From positions 1 to 40,451 of the forward strand of contig NZ_NFIQ01000037.1 in the NCBI RefSeq assembly GCF_002159455.1: a DNA stretch of 40,451 bases, read 5' to 3'. The notes beneath the pieces are model-generated. The model was not told where the DNA came from and did no database searches. It worked only from the letters and a program-made list of their open reading frames with translations. Positions within the stretch are counted from its first letter, which is position 1. The number at the start of each line of letters is the position of its first letter. The stretch comes from Flavonifractor sp. An306. Lineage in GTDB: Bacteria; Bacillota; Clostridia; Oscillospirales; Oscillospiraceae. Below are positions 22,806 through 31,641 of this stretch, one piece after another. The translations under genes were made by a program, and so were the position numbers.

Positions 22806-22834
22806 AATATATCACCAAATGCCCGCCCTGTCAA
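22806..22834 (-). promoter_or_regulatory. thrS promoter TTGACA-N17-TATATT
   Basis: On the - strand TTGACA (22834-22829), 17 bases, TATATT (22811-22806); the start falls near 22799, giving a leader of about 310 nt. Confidence 0.85.
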
Positions 22835-22927
22835 GCGGGAAGGACAGGAAAGAAGGGCGGGCAAAAAATGAAATTAACAGTTTATTCACAATGGGGACAC
22901 GATTTAGCCTTATTTACCAGGTATGAT

Positions 22928-23060
22928 ACACACAGATTCAGAGATGAATCGAATGCAAGACCATCCTCCCAAACCAATTCCTCTCTTATCCCTCTCCAAC
23001 ACCTTTGCAAACACACACAACACACACCCAAAAAGCCCCGGCCTTTGGCCGGGGCTTTTT
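22928..23060 (+). ncRNA. Candidate small RNA upstream of nadE
   Basis: After TATGAT (22922-22927) the strand has a small hairpin (GATTC-AGAGAT-GAATC), a long C/A-rich unstructured part containing CCTCCC and CCCTCTCC (anti-Shine-Dalgarno-like), and a strong terminator. Many Gram-positive trans-acting RNAs have this form. No good -35 box is present and no coding frame is evident, so the call is tentative; the block could also be an unused spacer. Confidence 0.3.
23030..23060 (+). terminator. Bidirectional terminator upstream of nadE
   Basis: AAAAAGCCCCGGCC (23030-23043), loop TTT, GGCCGGGGCTTTTT (23047-23060). It ends any rightward transcript before the nadE promoter. Confidence 0.85.
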
Positions 23061-23071
23061 GGGCCTTCGCG

Positions 23072-23100
23072 TTGCAATCGTCTGGAAATTGGGGTATGAT
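23072..23100 (+). promoter_or_regulatory. nadE promoter TTGCAA-N17-TATGAT
   Basis: TTGCAA (23072-23077), 17 bases, TATGAT (23095-23100), about 34 bases from the nadE start. Confidence 0.7.
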
Positions 23101-23140
23101 AAAATCAAATTCCGTGTTGATACAAAAGGAGGCGCTGTCT

Positions 23141-25069
23141 ATGCGCGACGGATTTGTGAAAGTGGCCGCCGGCACCCCCAGAATCCGGGTGGCCGACTGC
23201 CGTTACAACGCCGAACAGATTTTTACCCTCATGCGGGAGGCCGACAAGCAGGGGGTTAAAGTGCTGGCCCTGCCGGAGCTCTGCCTCACCGGCTACACCT
23301 GCGGGGACCTGTTTCTCCAGCCCACTTTGCTGAAGGGGGCGGAGGAGGGCCTGCGCACCATTCTGGACGCCACCAAGAATCTGGACATGGTGGCCGCCGT
23401 GGGCTTGCCGGTGTGGAATAAATGGGACAACAAACTGTATAACTGCGCGGCGGTGATACAGAGCGGAGAGATTTTGGGGCTGATCCCCAAGACCTACCTG
23501 CCCAACTACGGGGAATTTTATGAGGGGCGCTGGTTCGCGTCGGGGGCCGGGGTGGACGACTCGGTGAGCCTGTGCGGGGAGCAGGTGTCCCTCTGTGACC
23601 GGCTGGTCTTTGCCTGCAACAACCCCGACCTGCCCGAGCTGGTGATCGGGGTGGAGCTGTGCGAGGATCTGTGGGCGCCCGAGCCCCCTTCCGCCGCTCT
23701 GGCCCGGGCGGGAGCCACCGTCATTCTGAACCTGTCGGCCTCCAACGAGCTGGTGGGCAAGGCCTCCTACCGCCGGGGGCTGGTGTCCGGCCAGTCCGGC
23801 CGGCTGGTGTGCGGCTATGTGTACGCCGACGCCGGGGAGGGGGAGTCCACCACCGACCTGGTGTTTGCCGGGCACAACATCATCGCCGAAAACGGCGGGA
23901 TCCTGGCCCAGCGGCGGTTTGCCTGCGGCCTCACCGTCAGCGAGCTGGACGTGAAGCGGCTCACCTATGAGCGGCAGCGGATGAACACCTACAGCGCCGA
24001 CAAGAGCCGGGAGATCTGGCGCATTGCCTTCGACCTGGAGCTGGCCGACACCCGGCTGACCCGGCCCGTGTCCCCCACCCCCTTCGTGCCCCAGGACCAG
24101 AACGACCGGGCGGAGCGGTGCAACGAGATTTTGTATATCGCCGCCCTGGGTCTGAAAAAGCGGCTGGAGCACACCGGCGCCAAGACGGCGGTGGTGGGCC
24201 TGTCCGGCGGGCTGGACTCCACCCTGGCGGTGCTCATCACCGCCCTGTCCATGGAGATGCTGGACCGCCCCGCCAGCGATATCATCGCCGTCACCATGCC
24301 CTGCTTCGGCACCACCGACCGCACCCGGTCCAACGCCGTGCTGCTGGCCCAGCGGCTGGGCTGCACCCTCAAGACCATCGACATCGGCCGGGCGGTGAAG
24401 GTCCACTTTGAGGACATCGGCCAGTCCATGGAGGACCACGACGTGACCTTCGAGAACGGCCAGGCCAGAGAGCGCACCCAGGTGCTCATGGACATCGCCA
24501 ACCAGACCGGCGGGCTGGTCATCGGTACCGGGGACCTCTCCGAGCTGGCCCTGGGCTGGTGTACCTACAATGGAGACCACATGAGCAACTACGCTGTCAA
24601 CGCCGGGATCCCCAAGACCCTGGTGCGCCATCTGGTCAGCTTTATCTCCGACGACAAGGAGGCGGAGGATCCCCAGCTCTCCGGCGTGCTCTCCGACATT
24701 CTGGACACCCCCGTGTCCCCCGAGCTGCTCCCCGCCATCGAGGGGCAGATCGCCCAAAAGACCGAGGATCTGGTGGGCCCCTACGAGCTCCACGACTTCT
24801 ACCTCTATTATGCCATCCGCTGGGGCTTCCCGCCCCGGAAGGTGCTCCGCCTGGCGGAGCAGGCCATGGGCAAGCGGTATGACCGGGCTACCCTGCTCAA
24901 GTGGCTGAACAGCTTCTACCGCCGCTTCTTCTCCCAGCAGTTCAAGCGCTCCTGCCTGGCCGACGGCCCCAAGGTGGGCTCGGTGGCCCTGTCCCCCCGT
25001 GGGGACTGGCGGATGCCCTCCGACGCGGTGGCCGCCCTGTGGCTGGAGGAGCTGGAGGGCCTGAGCTGA
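23141..25069 (+). CDS. nadE: Glutamine-dependent NAD+ synthetase
   Basis: This 642-residue two-domain enzyme makes NAD+ from deamido-NAD, ATP and glutamine. The N-terminal nitrilase-fold glutaminase has its triad in ALPELCLTGY (E46), IPKTYLPNY (Lys) and GVELCEDLW (Cys). The C-terminal synthetase has the P-loop SGGLDST (about 355) and GTGDLSELALGW. The two domains together supply ammonia through a tunnel. ATG 23141 has AAAAGGAGG upstream; an open frame upstream crosses the terminator and is not coding. A transporter pair follows after 1 base, so these may be co-expressed. Confidence 0.96.
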   Translation: MRDGFVKVAAGTPRIRVADCRYNAEQIFTLMREADKQGVKVLALPELCLTGYTCGDLFLQPTLLKGAEEGLRTILDATKNLDMVAAVGLPVWNKWDNKLYNCAAVIQSGEILGLIPKTYLPNYGEFYEGRWFASGAGVDDSVSLCGEQVSLCDRLVFACNNPDLPELVIGVELCEDLWAPEPPSAALARAGATVILNLSASNELVGKASYRRGLVSGQSGRLVCGYVYADAGEGESTTDLVFAGHNIIAENGGILAQRRFACGLTVSELDVKRLTYERQRMNTYSADKSREIWRIAFDLELADTRLTRPVSPTPFVPQDQNDRAERCNEILYIAALGLKKRLEHTGAKTAVVGLSGGLDSTLAVLITALSMEMLDRPASDIIAVTMPCFGTTDRTRSNAVLLAQRLGCTLKTIDIGRAVKVHFEDIGQSMEDHDVTFENGQARERTQVLMDIANQTGGLVIGTGDLSELALGWCTYNGDHMSNYAVNAGIPKTLVRHLVSFISDDKEAEDPQLSGVLSDILDTPVSPELLPAIEGQIAQKTEDLVGPYELHDFYLYYAIRWGFPPRKVLRLAEQAMGKRYDRATLLKWLNSFYRRFFSQQFKRSCLADGPKVGSVALSPRGDWRMPSDAVAALWLEELEGLS

Positions 25070-25070
25070 C

Positions 25071-25664
25071 GTGAATCTCTATTTCGATCTGTTCTGGACC
25101 TTTGCCAAAATCGGCGTGTGTACCTTCGGCGGGGGGTACGCCATGCTGCCCATCCTCCAGCGGGAGCTGGTGGAAAAGCGGCATTGGGCCAGCGAGGAGG
25201 AGCTGTCCGACTATTTCGCCATCGGCCAGTGTACCCCCGGCATCATCGCTGTCAACACCGCCACCTTCGTGGGCCACAAGCTGAAAGGGGCGGCGGGGGG
25301 CGTGGCCGCCACCCTAAGCCTGGTGTTTCCCTGCCTGGTGATCATCATGCTCATCGCCGCCTTTCTGCAGAACTTTGCCGATTTGCCCGTGGTGGTCCAC
25401 GCCTTCAATGGCGTCCGGGCCTGCGTGTGCGCCCTGATTTTGTCCAGCGTCCTCAAGCTGCGCAAGTCCACCGTGGTGGATGGGCCCACCGCCGTTATCT
25501 TCGTGGTGGTGCTCATCCTGGCGGTGGCGGGCAACTTTGTTACCTTCCCCTCCAACGCCCTGGGCGCCGTGCTGGGCTATGTGTGCTCCCCCATCGTGCT
25601 GGTGGTGGCGGCGGGCGTCACCGGATTGTGCGTCCGGGCGGCGAAAGGAGGGGGAAAGGCGTGA
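25071..25664 (+). CDS. Chromate-transporter-family half protein, N-type
   Basis: This 197-residue CHR-domain protein has about six hydrophobic segments. The signature FGGGYAMLPILQRELVEKRHW at the start and FAIGQCTPGIIAVNTATFVGH are typical of the first member of two-gene (short-chain) ChrA pairs. The two halves probably assemble as a heterodimer. Family members export chromate, but in gut Clostridia the true substrate is unknown. The GTG start at 25071 follows the nadE stop by one base. The end overlaps the second half by 4 bases. Confidence 0.88.
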   Translation: MNLYFDLFWTFAKIGVCTFGGGYAMLPILQRELVEKRHWASEEELSDYFAIGQCTPGIIAVNTATFVGHKLKGAAGGVAATLSLVFPCLVIIMLIAAFLQNFADLPVVVHAFNGVRACVCALILSSVLKLRKSTVVDGPTAVIFVVVLILAVAGNFVTFPSNALGAVLGYVCSPIVLVVAAGVTGLCVRAAKGGGKA

Positions 25665-26275
25665 TCTATCTCCAGCTCTTTTTCGAGTTCTTCAAGGCGG
25701 GCCTCTTCGCCATCGGCGGGGGCCTGGCCACCATCCCCTTCCTCACCGACATGGGGGCCCGCACCGGCTGGTTCTCCGCCGGGGAGCTGGCCAACATGAT
25801 CGCCATTTCCGAGTCCACCCCCGGCCCCATGGGGGTGAACATGGCCACCTATGTGGGCTTCCACACCGGCAGCCTGGCGGGGGGCGTTGTGGGGGGGATC
25901 GCGGGAGGCGTCATCGCCACCCTGGGGCTGGTGTGCCCCTCCATCATCGTCATCCTCATCATCGCCGGATTTCTGAAAAAATTCCGGGAGAGCCGGGGGG
26001 TGGACGCGGTGTTCTATGGCATCCGGCCCGCCTCCACCGCCCTCATCGCCGCCGCCCTGGTGGAGGTATGCTCCATTGCCCTGATGTTCCATCAGACGGC
26101 GGGGCCGGAGGTAGTGCCGGGGGGCGTGGTTCCTAAAACGGAGCTGTTCTACTGGCCTGCCATCCTTCTGGCGGCGGCGGTCTTTGTCTGCCTCCAGGTG
26201 GGGCCGCTGAAAAAGCTCCACCCCATCGCCTTTATCGCCGCCTCGGCGGTGCTCGGGGTGCTCTTTCAATTCTGA
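25661..26275 (+). CDS. Chromate-transporter-family half protein, C-type
   Basis: This 204-residue partner of the previous gene shows the matching signature FAIGGGLATIPFLTDMGARTGW and ISESTPGPMGVNMATYVG. The GTG start overlaps the preceding stop (GTGA), with AAAGGAGGGGG upstream, which signals translational coupling. The two products share fold and motifs, as expected for an ancient duplication of the CHR domain. A terminator follows (26286-26321). Confidence 0.88.
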   Translation: MIYLQLFFEFFKAGLFAIGGGLATIPFLTDMGARTGWFSAGELANMIAISESTPGPMGVNMATYVGFHTGSLAGGVVGGIAGGVIATLGLVCPSIIVILIIAGFLKKFRESRGVDAVFYGIRPASTALIAAALVEVCSIALMFHQTAGPEVVPGGVVPKTELFYWPAILLAAAVFVCLQVGPLKKLHPIAFIAASAVLGVLFQF

Positions 26276-26285
26276 AACGGAAAAT

Positions 26286-26321
26286 GACCCGCAAAGCCGC
26301 CGGCTTTGCGGGTCGTTTTTT
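26286..26321 (+). terminator. Bidirectional terminator between the transporter pair and the next leftward gene
   Basis: GACCCGCAAAGCC (26286-26298), loop GCC, GGCTTTGCGGGTC (26302-26314), then G and six T. The left flank AAAAT gives a weaker T tract for the leftward gene. Confidence 0.9.
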
Positions 26322-26322
26322 G

Positions 26323-26652
26323 TCACAGCAGACAGCGCTCGCCCTGCTCCAGGTAGTGGGCGTCGGAGCGTACCGTCAGGCGGCGGGGAGAACAGCTTTC
26401 GGGCAGATAAAACCGTATGCCCCTCAGCACCAGGTCGGTGGCCGCCGGTCCGTGGTGGGCGGGGACGGCGAAGATCCGGCTGCCCCGGACCATGTCCCCC
26501 TCCAGCACCTCCACCGATACCGCCACCCGCCGCTCGGGCAGCACCCCCGCCAGCCGGAGGGAACAGTCCAGGGTCTGCCAGCCGCCGGGCTCCAGGGAGC
26601 CCAGGTCGCAGTACAGCGTCCCGCCCTCCAAGGTCAGCTTGCGTTCCAGCAT
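26323..26652 (-). CDS. Free-standing homologue of the VWA protein C-terminal domain
   Basis: This 109-residue protein has no signal peptide and no known family name that I can give. It aligns by eye with the last about 120 residues of the VWA pseudogene at 1869-3045: both share a basic RVA core, a VPAH or IPAH box, then D-[LV]-L-V, a [KR]F-x-LPE step and SPR[KR]L. The fold looks all-beta. ATG 26652 has GGGGGTG six bases upstream; a TTG at 26667 lacks a site. It is preceded by the hairpin ending proA, so it may be read with proA or from its own promoter. Confidence 0.7.
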   Translation of the reverse strand: MLERKLTLEGGTLYCDLGSLEPGGWQTLDCSLRLAGVLPERRVAVSVEVLEGDMVRGSRIFAVPAHHGPAATDLVLRGIRFYLPESCSPRRLTVRSDAHYLEQGERCLL

Positions 26653-26674
26653 GGGACACACCCCCAAACAAAGT

Positions 26675-26704
26675 CATACGGCGGGCATGGCTGCCCGCCG
26701 TATG
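26675..26704 (-). terminator. Hairpin downstream of proA
   Basis: CATACGGCGGGCA (26675-26687) and TGCCCGCCGTATG (26692-26704) pair perfectly over 13 bp. The leftward RNA continues GACTTTGTTTGG, a poor T tract, so read-through into 26652 is likely. Confidence 0.6.
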
Positions 26705-26738
26705 TAGACGACCGGTTGGGGGCCGCTTCATCCTATGC

Positions 26739-27986
26739 TCAGCGGACCTGTCCCGTGCCGTAGATGATGAACTTGCTGGAGGTCAGCTCCTCCAGGCCCA
26801 TGGGGCCCCGGGCGTGCATCTTCTGGGTGGAGATGCCGATTTCCGCCCCCAGGCCGAACTCAAAGCCGTCGGTGAACCGGGTGGAGGCGTTGACGTACAC
26901 CGCCGCGGCGTCCACCACGTCCAGGAACCGCTGGGCGGCGTTGTAGTCGTTGGTGACGATGGCCTCAGAGTGACCGCTGCCGTGGGCGGCGATGAAATCG
27001 GTGGCCTCGTCAAAGCCGCCCACCACCTTGACGGCCAGGATGTAGTCGCCGAACTCGGTGTCCCAGTCGGCCTCTGAGGCGGGCTTCACAAAGTCCCCCA
27101 GAATGGCCCGGGTCTCCGGGCAGCCCCGCAGCTCCACGTCCTTGGTCTGGAGCAACTGCCAGGCCATGGGGAGAAAGTCCCGGGCGATCCCCCGGTCCAC
27201 CAGCAGGCACTCGGCGGCGTTGCACACCGAGGGCCGGGAGGTCTTGGCGTTGTGGATGATCCGGGCGGCCATGTCCAGGTCGGCCCCCTCGTGGACGTAC
27301 ACGTGGCACACCCCCACGCCGGTCTCAATCACCGGCACCCTGGCGTTTTCCACCACGCTGCGGATGAGCCCCGCGCCCCCCCGGGGGATGAGCACGTCCA
27401 GATATTCGGTGAGGCCCATCAGCTCATTGGCGCTCTCCCGGCTGGTGTCGGTCACCAGAGCCACGCAGTCCCGGGGCAGGCCGACCCCCTCCAGAGCGTC
27501 CCGCATGACGGCCACAAAGGCCTGGTTGGACCGGAAGGCCTCCTTGCCCCCACGGAGGATCACCGCGTTGCCCGACTTGAGACACAGGGCGGCGGCGTCC
27601 ACCGTCACGTTGGGCCGGGCCTCATAGATGATGCCGATGACCCCCAGAGGCACCCGGCGCTTGCCGATGGTGAGGCCGTTGGGCCGGGTGGACATCCTGG
27701 TGACCTCCCCAATGGGGTCGGGGAGGGCGGCCACCTGCCGCACCCCCTCCACAATGCCGGCGATGCGGCCCTGGTCCAGGGCCAGCCGGTCCAGCAGGGC
27801 GGGCCGGAGCCCGGCGGCCTTGCCCGCATCCAGGTCGGCGGCGTTGGCGGCCAGGATCTCCCCCTGCCGGGCCACGATGGCGGCGGCGATGGCCTCCAGC
27901 GCCGCGTTTTTCCGGGCGGTGCCCGCCACGGACAGCACCCGGGCGGCGTTTCTGGCCGCCAGGCCCTGGGTTTCCAACTGTGTCAT
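26739..27986 (-). CDS. proA: Gamma-glutamyl phosphate reductase
   Basis: This 415-residue NADPH-dependent enzyme reduces glutamyl 5-phosphate to the semialdehyde in proline synthesis. It shows the aldehyde-dehydrogenase-like fold with GVIGIIYEARPNVTVDAA, the catalytic Cys in RPSVCNAAE, and the conserved C-terminal ISTQKMHARGPMGLEELTS. Length is normal. AAGGAGTG lies before ATG. It is downstream of proB by 42 bases, forming the classical proBA operon. Confidence 0.97.
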   Translation of the reverse strand: MTQLETQGLAARNAARVLSVAGTARKNAALEAIAAAIVARQGEILAANAADLDAGKAAGLRPALLDRLALDQGRIAGIVEGVRQVAALPDPIGEVTRMSTRPNGLTIGKRRVPLGVIGIIYEARPNVTVDAAALCLKSGNAVILRGGKEAFRSNQAFVAVMRDALEGVGLPRDCVALVTDTSRESANELMGLTEYLDVLIPRGGAGLIRSVVENARVPVIETGVGVCHVYVHEGADLDMAARIIHNAKTSRPSVCNAAECLLVDRGIARDFLPMAWQLLQTKDVELRGCPETRAILGDFVKPASEADWDTEFGDYILAVKVVGGFDEATDFIAAHGSGHSEAIVTNDYNAAQRFLDVVDAAAVYVNASTRFTDGFEFGLGAEIGISTQKMHARGPMGLEELTSSKFIIYGTGQVR

Positions 27987-28028
27987 AGTCGTTCACTCCT
28001 TATTTGTCAGATCAAAGGGTCAGGCCGG

Positions 28029-28835
28029 TCAGCGGGGCCGGGTAAACCGGGTGCCCACATCCTTGCCCGCCACAATATCGTAAACGGCCTCCATGTTGCT
28101 GCCGTTGGCGATCACCATGTCGATGCCCGCCTCCAGGCAGAGCTGGGCGGCATTGAGCTTAGTGGTCATGCCGCCGGTGCCCCGCCAGGTGCCCGCGCCC
28201 CCCGCCATGGCCCGCAGCTCCCGGGTGACGGCGGAGACCTGGTGGATCAGCCTGGCCTCCGGATGGGTGCGGGGGTCGGCGTCGTACAGTCCGTCGATGT
28301 CGCTGAGCAGGATCAGCAGGTCGGCCCCACACAGCCGGGCCACCATGGCGGACAGGGTGTCGTTGTCGCCCAGCACCTTGCACTGGCCGGTCTCGATCTC
28401 CGCCGAGGATACCGAGTCGTTCTCGTTGACGATGGGGATGACCCCCAGCTCCAGCAGGGCTTCAAAGGTGTTGTGCAGGTGCTCCGAGCGGACGGGGGCG
28501 TCCACGTCCTCCCCGGTGAGGAGGATCTGGGCCACCGTCCGGTTATATTCGGAGAAAAATTTGTCGTAGACGTGCATCATCATACACTGGCCCACGGCGG
28601 CGGTGGCCTGCTTCATCCGCAGCTCGGAGGGCCGCTCCGGCAGGCGCAGCTTCTTGGTGCCGATGCCGATGGCGCCGGAGGACACCAGCACCACCTGACA
28701 GCCCATGCCCTGCAGGTCGGAGAGCACCCGGGCCAGATGCTCCATATTATGTAGATTCAGGCTGCCCGTCTCCCGGGTGAGGGTGGAGGTGCCCACCTTG
28801 ACCACAACCCGGCGGATCTCCCGCTGTTTTTCCAA
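28029..28835 (-). CDS. proB: Glutamate 5-kinase, short form without PUA domain
   Basis: This 268-residue amino-acid kinase phosphorylates glutamate, the first step of proline synthesis. It has VVVKVGTSTLT, LVSSGAIGIG, IVNENDSVSS and DIDGLYDADPR motifs. E. coli ProB is about 367 residues with a C-terminal PUA domain; here the protein stops after the kinase domain, as in many Firmicutes. The start is TTG at 28835, with AGAGGA about ten bases upstream; a nearby ATG is out of frame. Feedback by proline acts through the kinase domain. Confidence 0.95.
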   Translation of the reverse strand: MEKQREIRRVVVKVGTSTLTRETGSLNLHNMEHLARVLSDLQGMGCQVVLVSSGAIGIGTKKLRLPERPSELRMKQATAAVGQCMMMHVYDKFFSEYNRTVAQILLTGEDVDAPVRSEHLHNTFEALLELGVIPIVNENDSVSSAEIETGQCKVLGDNDTLSAMVARLCGADLLILLSDIDGLYDADPRTHPEARLIHQVSAVTRELRAMAGGAGTWRGTGGMTTKLNAAQLCLEAGIDMVIANGSNMEAVYDIVAGKDVGTRFTRPR

Positions 28836-28871
28836 AATGTCTCATCCTCTCCGGCGGCTTTTCCGCCATAT

Positions 28872-28899
28872 ATTATCATACCACAGATCCCCATTGCAA
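28872..28899 (-). promoter_or_regulatory. proBA promoter TTGCAA-N16-GATAAT
   Basis: On the - strand TTGCAA (28899-28894) and GATAAT (28877-28872), 16 bases apart, about 37 bases from proB. Confidence 0.5.
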
Positions 28900-28980
28900 T
28901 AAAGTGTAAAAGCAAAGAAAAGAAAGGGGGGAATCAGGAAAGAAAACCGAAGGTTTTAGCACTTTTTCGTGGTTTCCCGG

Positions 28981-29009
28981 TTGAAATTTGTGCGGGTTTG
29001 GAGTACAAT
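28981..29009 (+). promoter_or_regulatory. Glycolytic operon promoter TTGAAA-N17-TACAAT
   Basis: TTGAAA (28981-28986), 17 bases, TACAAT (29004-29009), 42 bases before trmL. It is the only good promoter before the five-gene run and probably serves all of it. Confidence 0.75.
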
Positions 29010-29051
29010 AGCCTCCGCTGGTAAAAAAAGAGGCTGGAAAGAGGTGGGGAA

Positions 29052-29546
29052 ATGCTCAATATTGTGCTTTTTGAGCCGGAGATCCCACAAAATACCGGGA
29101 ATATCGCCCGCACCTGCGCGGTGACGGGAACCCGGCTCCATCTCATTGAGCCCCTGGGCTTTGATATCAGCGACAAGGCGGTCAAGCGGGCGGGCCTGGA
29201 CTACTGGCATCTGGTGGACGTACGGGTCTACCAGGGCCTGGACGACTTTTTCCGCAAGACAAAGGCGCAGGACATCTGGCTGGCCACCACCAAGGCCCCC
29301 AGGTCCTACACCCAGGCGGTTTTCCGGGATGAGTGCTATCTCATCTTCGGCAAGGAGACCGCCGGCCTGCCGGAGGAGTTCCGCATGGCCCACAGCGACC
29401 GCTGCATTCGTATCCCCATCCGGGCGGAAGCCCGGTGTCTGAACCTGTCCAACGCCGCGGCCATCGTGACCTATGAGGCGCTGCGGCAGCTGGACTTCCC
29501 CGGCCTCACCGGGGAAGGTGAGATGAAAGGAGCTTGTACAGGATGA
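29052..29546 (+). CDS. trmL: tRNA (cytidine(34)-2'-O)-methyltransferase
   Basis: This 164-residue SPOUT-class enzyme methylates the wobble base ribose of tRNA-Leu. It has [20 protein letters not shown] at the start and the knotted SAM site [11 protein letters not shown] plus [23 protein letters not shown] precedes ATG. The stop overlaps pgk (ATGA), linking a tRNA modification gene to glycolysis genes at the level of translation. The link may simply be operon history. Confidence 0.94.
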   Translation: MLNIVLFEPEIPQNTGNIARTCAVTGTRLHLIEPLGFDISDKAVKRAGLDYWHLVDVRVYQGLDDFFRKTKAQDIWLATTKAPRSYTQAVFRDECYLIFGKETAGLPEEFRMAHSDRCIRIPIRAEARCLNLSNAAAIVTYEALRQLDFPGLTGEGEMKGACTG

Positions 29547-30739
29547 ACTACAACAAGAAAACTGTGAAGGACATCGATGTGGCCGGCAAGAAGGTTCTGC
29601 TGCGCTGCGATTTCAACGTGCCCATGGCCAAGGACGGCAGCGGCGTCATCACCGACGACAAGCGCATCCGGGCCGCTCTGCCCACCATCCAGTACCTGCT
29701 GGACCAGAACGCCGCCGTGATCGCCTGCTCCCACATGGGCAAGCCCAAGGGCGAGGTGGTGCCTTCCCTGAGCCTGAAGCCGGTGGCCGCCCGCCTGAGC
29801 GAGCTGCTGGGCAAGGACGTGATCATGGCCGAGGACGTGGTGGGCCCCGACGCCCAGGCCAAGGCCGCCGCCCTGAAGCCCGGCCAGATCATGCTGCTGG
29901 AGAACACCCGCTTCGAGAAGGGCGAGACCAAGAACGATCCCGAGCTGGCCAAGGCCATGGCCTCCATGGCTGAGGTTTACGTATCCGACGCCTTCGGCGC
30001 CGTCCACCGCGCCCACGCCTCCACCGCCGGCGTGGCCGACTACCTGCCCGCCGTGTCCGGCTTCCTGATCCAGAAGGAGCTGGAGATCATCGGCGGCGCC
30101 CTGGCCAATCCCAAGCGGCCCCTGGTGGCCATCCTGGGCGGCTCCAAGGTGTCCTCCAAGATCGGCGTCATCAACAACCTGCTGGAGATCGCCGACACCA
30201 TCATCATCGGCGGCGGCATGACCTACACCTTCCTGAAGGCCCAGGGCGGCTCCATCGGCAAGTCCCTGCTGGAGGAGGACTGGCTGGACTACTGCAACGA
30301 CATGATGAAGAAGGCCCAGGAGAAGGGCGTCAAGCTGCTGCTGCCCGAGGATACCGTGTGCGCCAAGGAGTTTGCCGCCGACGCCGAGCCCATGACCGTG
30401 GACAGCATGCACATCCCCGACGACTGCCTGGGCATGGACATCGGCCCCAAGGCCATCGCCGCTTACAGCGAGGCTGTGAAGGATGCCGGCACCGTCATCT
30501 GGAACGGGCCCATGGGCGTGTTTGAGTTCCCCGCCTTCGCCGCCGGCACCAAGGCCGTGGCCGAGGCTCTGAGCAAGAGCAGCGCTATCACCATCATTGG
30601 CGGCGGCGACTCCGCGGCCGCTGTGCAGCAGCTGGGCTACGCCGACAAGATGACCCACATCTCCACCGGCGGCGGCGCCTCCCTGGAGTTCATGGAGGGC
30701 AAGGAGCTGCCCGGCGTGGCCTGCCTGCTGGACGCTTGA
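29543..30739 (+). CDS. pgk: Phosphoglycerate kinase
   Basis: This 398-residue enzyme transfers phosphate between 1,3-bisphosphoglycerate and ADP. It has the N-terminal RCDFNVPM motif, SHMGKP, the hinge and nucleotide site [19 protein letters not shown], and [12 protein letters not shown] 29543 overlaps the trmL stop; AAAGGAG lies 11 bases upstream. The terminal residues are ACLLDA, while a duplicated tail 28 bases later would encode LLDK, the more common ending. Codon choice is strongly biased to C-ending codons as for highly expressed genes. Confidence 0.97.
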   Translation: MNYNKKTVKDIDVAGKKVLLRCDFNVPMAKDGSGVITDDKRIRAALPTIQYLLDQNAAVIACSHMGKPKGEVVPSLSLKPVAARLSELLGKDVIMAEDVVGPDAQAKAAALKPGQIMLLENTRFEKGETKNDPELAKAMASMAEVYVSDAFGAVHRAHASTAGVADYLPAVSGFLIQKELEIIGGALANPKRPLVAILGGSKVSSKIGVINNLLEIADTIIIGGGMTYTFLKAQGGSIGKSLLEEDWLDYCNDMMKKAQEKGVKLLLPEDTVCAKEFAADAEPMTVDSMHIPDDCLGMDIGPKAIAAYSEAVKDAGTVIWNGPMGVFEFPAFAAGTKAVAEALSKSSAITIIGGGDSAAAVQQLGYADKMTHISTGGGASLEFMEGKELPGVACLLDA

Positions 30740-30775
30740 TTTTGTGGCGTAAATTGCCTGCTGGACAAGTAATTT
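30716..30775 (+). repeat. Partial duplication of the pgk 3' end
   Basis: TGCCTGCTGGAC occurs at 30722-30733 in the pgk end and again at 30755-30766 after the stop, each preceded by GTGGC (30716, 30744) and followed by a stop and ATTT. The second copy ends AAGTAA, which would read LLDK-stop. Confidence 0.6.
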
Positions 30776-30833
30776 CAACATCGTCGGTTCATGGACCTGA
30801 AATAGAAGACTGGAAGAAAGAGGTAAGATCCCA

Positions 30834-31607
30834 ATGAACAGAAGATACCGCAAGACCATTATCGCCGGAAACTGGAAGATGAACAAGACCCTCACCGAGA
30901 CCAAGGCCTTTGCCGAGGAGCTCAAGCCCCTCATCGGCAAGCCCAAGTGGTGTGAGGTGGTGCTGTGCGTGCCCTCCGTGAACCTGCAGGCCGCCGTGCG
31001 GCTGTTCAAGGAGAGCCGGGTGGCCATCGGCGCCGAGACCTGCCACTATGAGTCTCACGGCGCTTTCACCGGCGAGGTCTCTCCCGAGATGCTCAAGGAC
31101 ATCGGCGTGAAGTACGTGATCATCGGCCACTCCGAGCGCCGCCAGTACTACAACGAGACCGACTTCACCGTGAACAAGAAGGTCCACGCCGCCCTGGAGG
31201 CCGGCCTGTACCCCATCGTTTGCGTGGGTGAGAGCCTGGAGCAGCGGGAGCTGGGGGTCACCATGGACCTCATTTCCTACCAGGTGAAGGCCGCCCTGTC
31301 CGGCGTGCCCGCCGACAAGATGCGCCATGTGGTCATCGCCTATGAGCCCATCTGGGCCATCGGCACCGGCAAGACCGCCACCGCCGAGCAGGCCAACGAG
31401 GTCTGCGAGGCCATCCGCGCCGTCATCCGCAAGCTGTACGGCGCCCGCGTGGCCCGCGCCGTCACCATCCAGTACGGCGGCTCTATGAACGCCAAGAACG
31501 CCCAGGAGCTGCTGGCCCAGCCCGACGTGGACGGCGGCCTGATCGGCGGCGCCTCCCTGAAGGCCCCCGACTTTGTGGAGATCATCAACGCCGCCAATCA
31601 GGAATAA
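30834..31607 (+). CDS. tpiA: Triosephosphate isomerase
   Basis: This 257-residue TIM barrel interconverts dihydroxyacetone phosphate and glyceraldehyde 3-phosphate. Catalytic residues are visible as Lys in AGNWKMNKT, His in VIIGHSERR, and Glu in [14 protein letters not shown]; the phosphate loop is [13 protein letters not shown] lies before ATG. It follows pgk after 94 bases and is followed by gpmI after 34. Confidence 0.97.
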   Translation: MNRRYRKTIIAGNWKMNKTLTETKAFAEELKPLIGKPKWCEVVLCVPSVNLQAAVRLFKESRVAIGAETCHYESHGAFTGEVSPEMLKDIGVKYVIIGHSERRQYYNETDFTVNKKVHAALEAGLYPIVCVGESLEQRELGVTMDLISYQVKAALSGVPADKMRHVVIAYEPIWAIGTGKTATAEQANEVCEAIRAVIRKLYGARVARAVTIQYGGSMNAKNAQELLAQPDVDGGLIGGASLKAPDFVEIINAANQE

Positions 31608-31641
31608 GGCAGCAGGCTGGTCAGAGAACAAGAGGTACACT

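Noticed and set aside
26675-26704. Hairpin as an operator of the VWA-like domain gene
   Set aside because: Position just past proA and high stem stability fit a terminator or stabilising hairpin better than a protein site.
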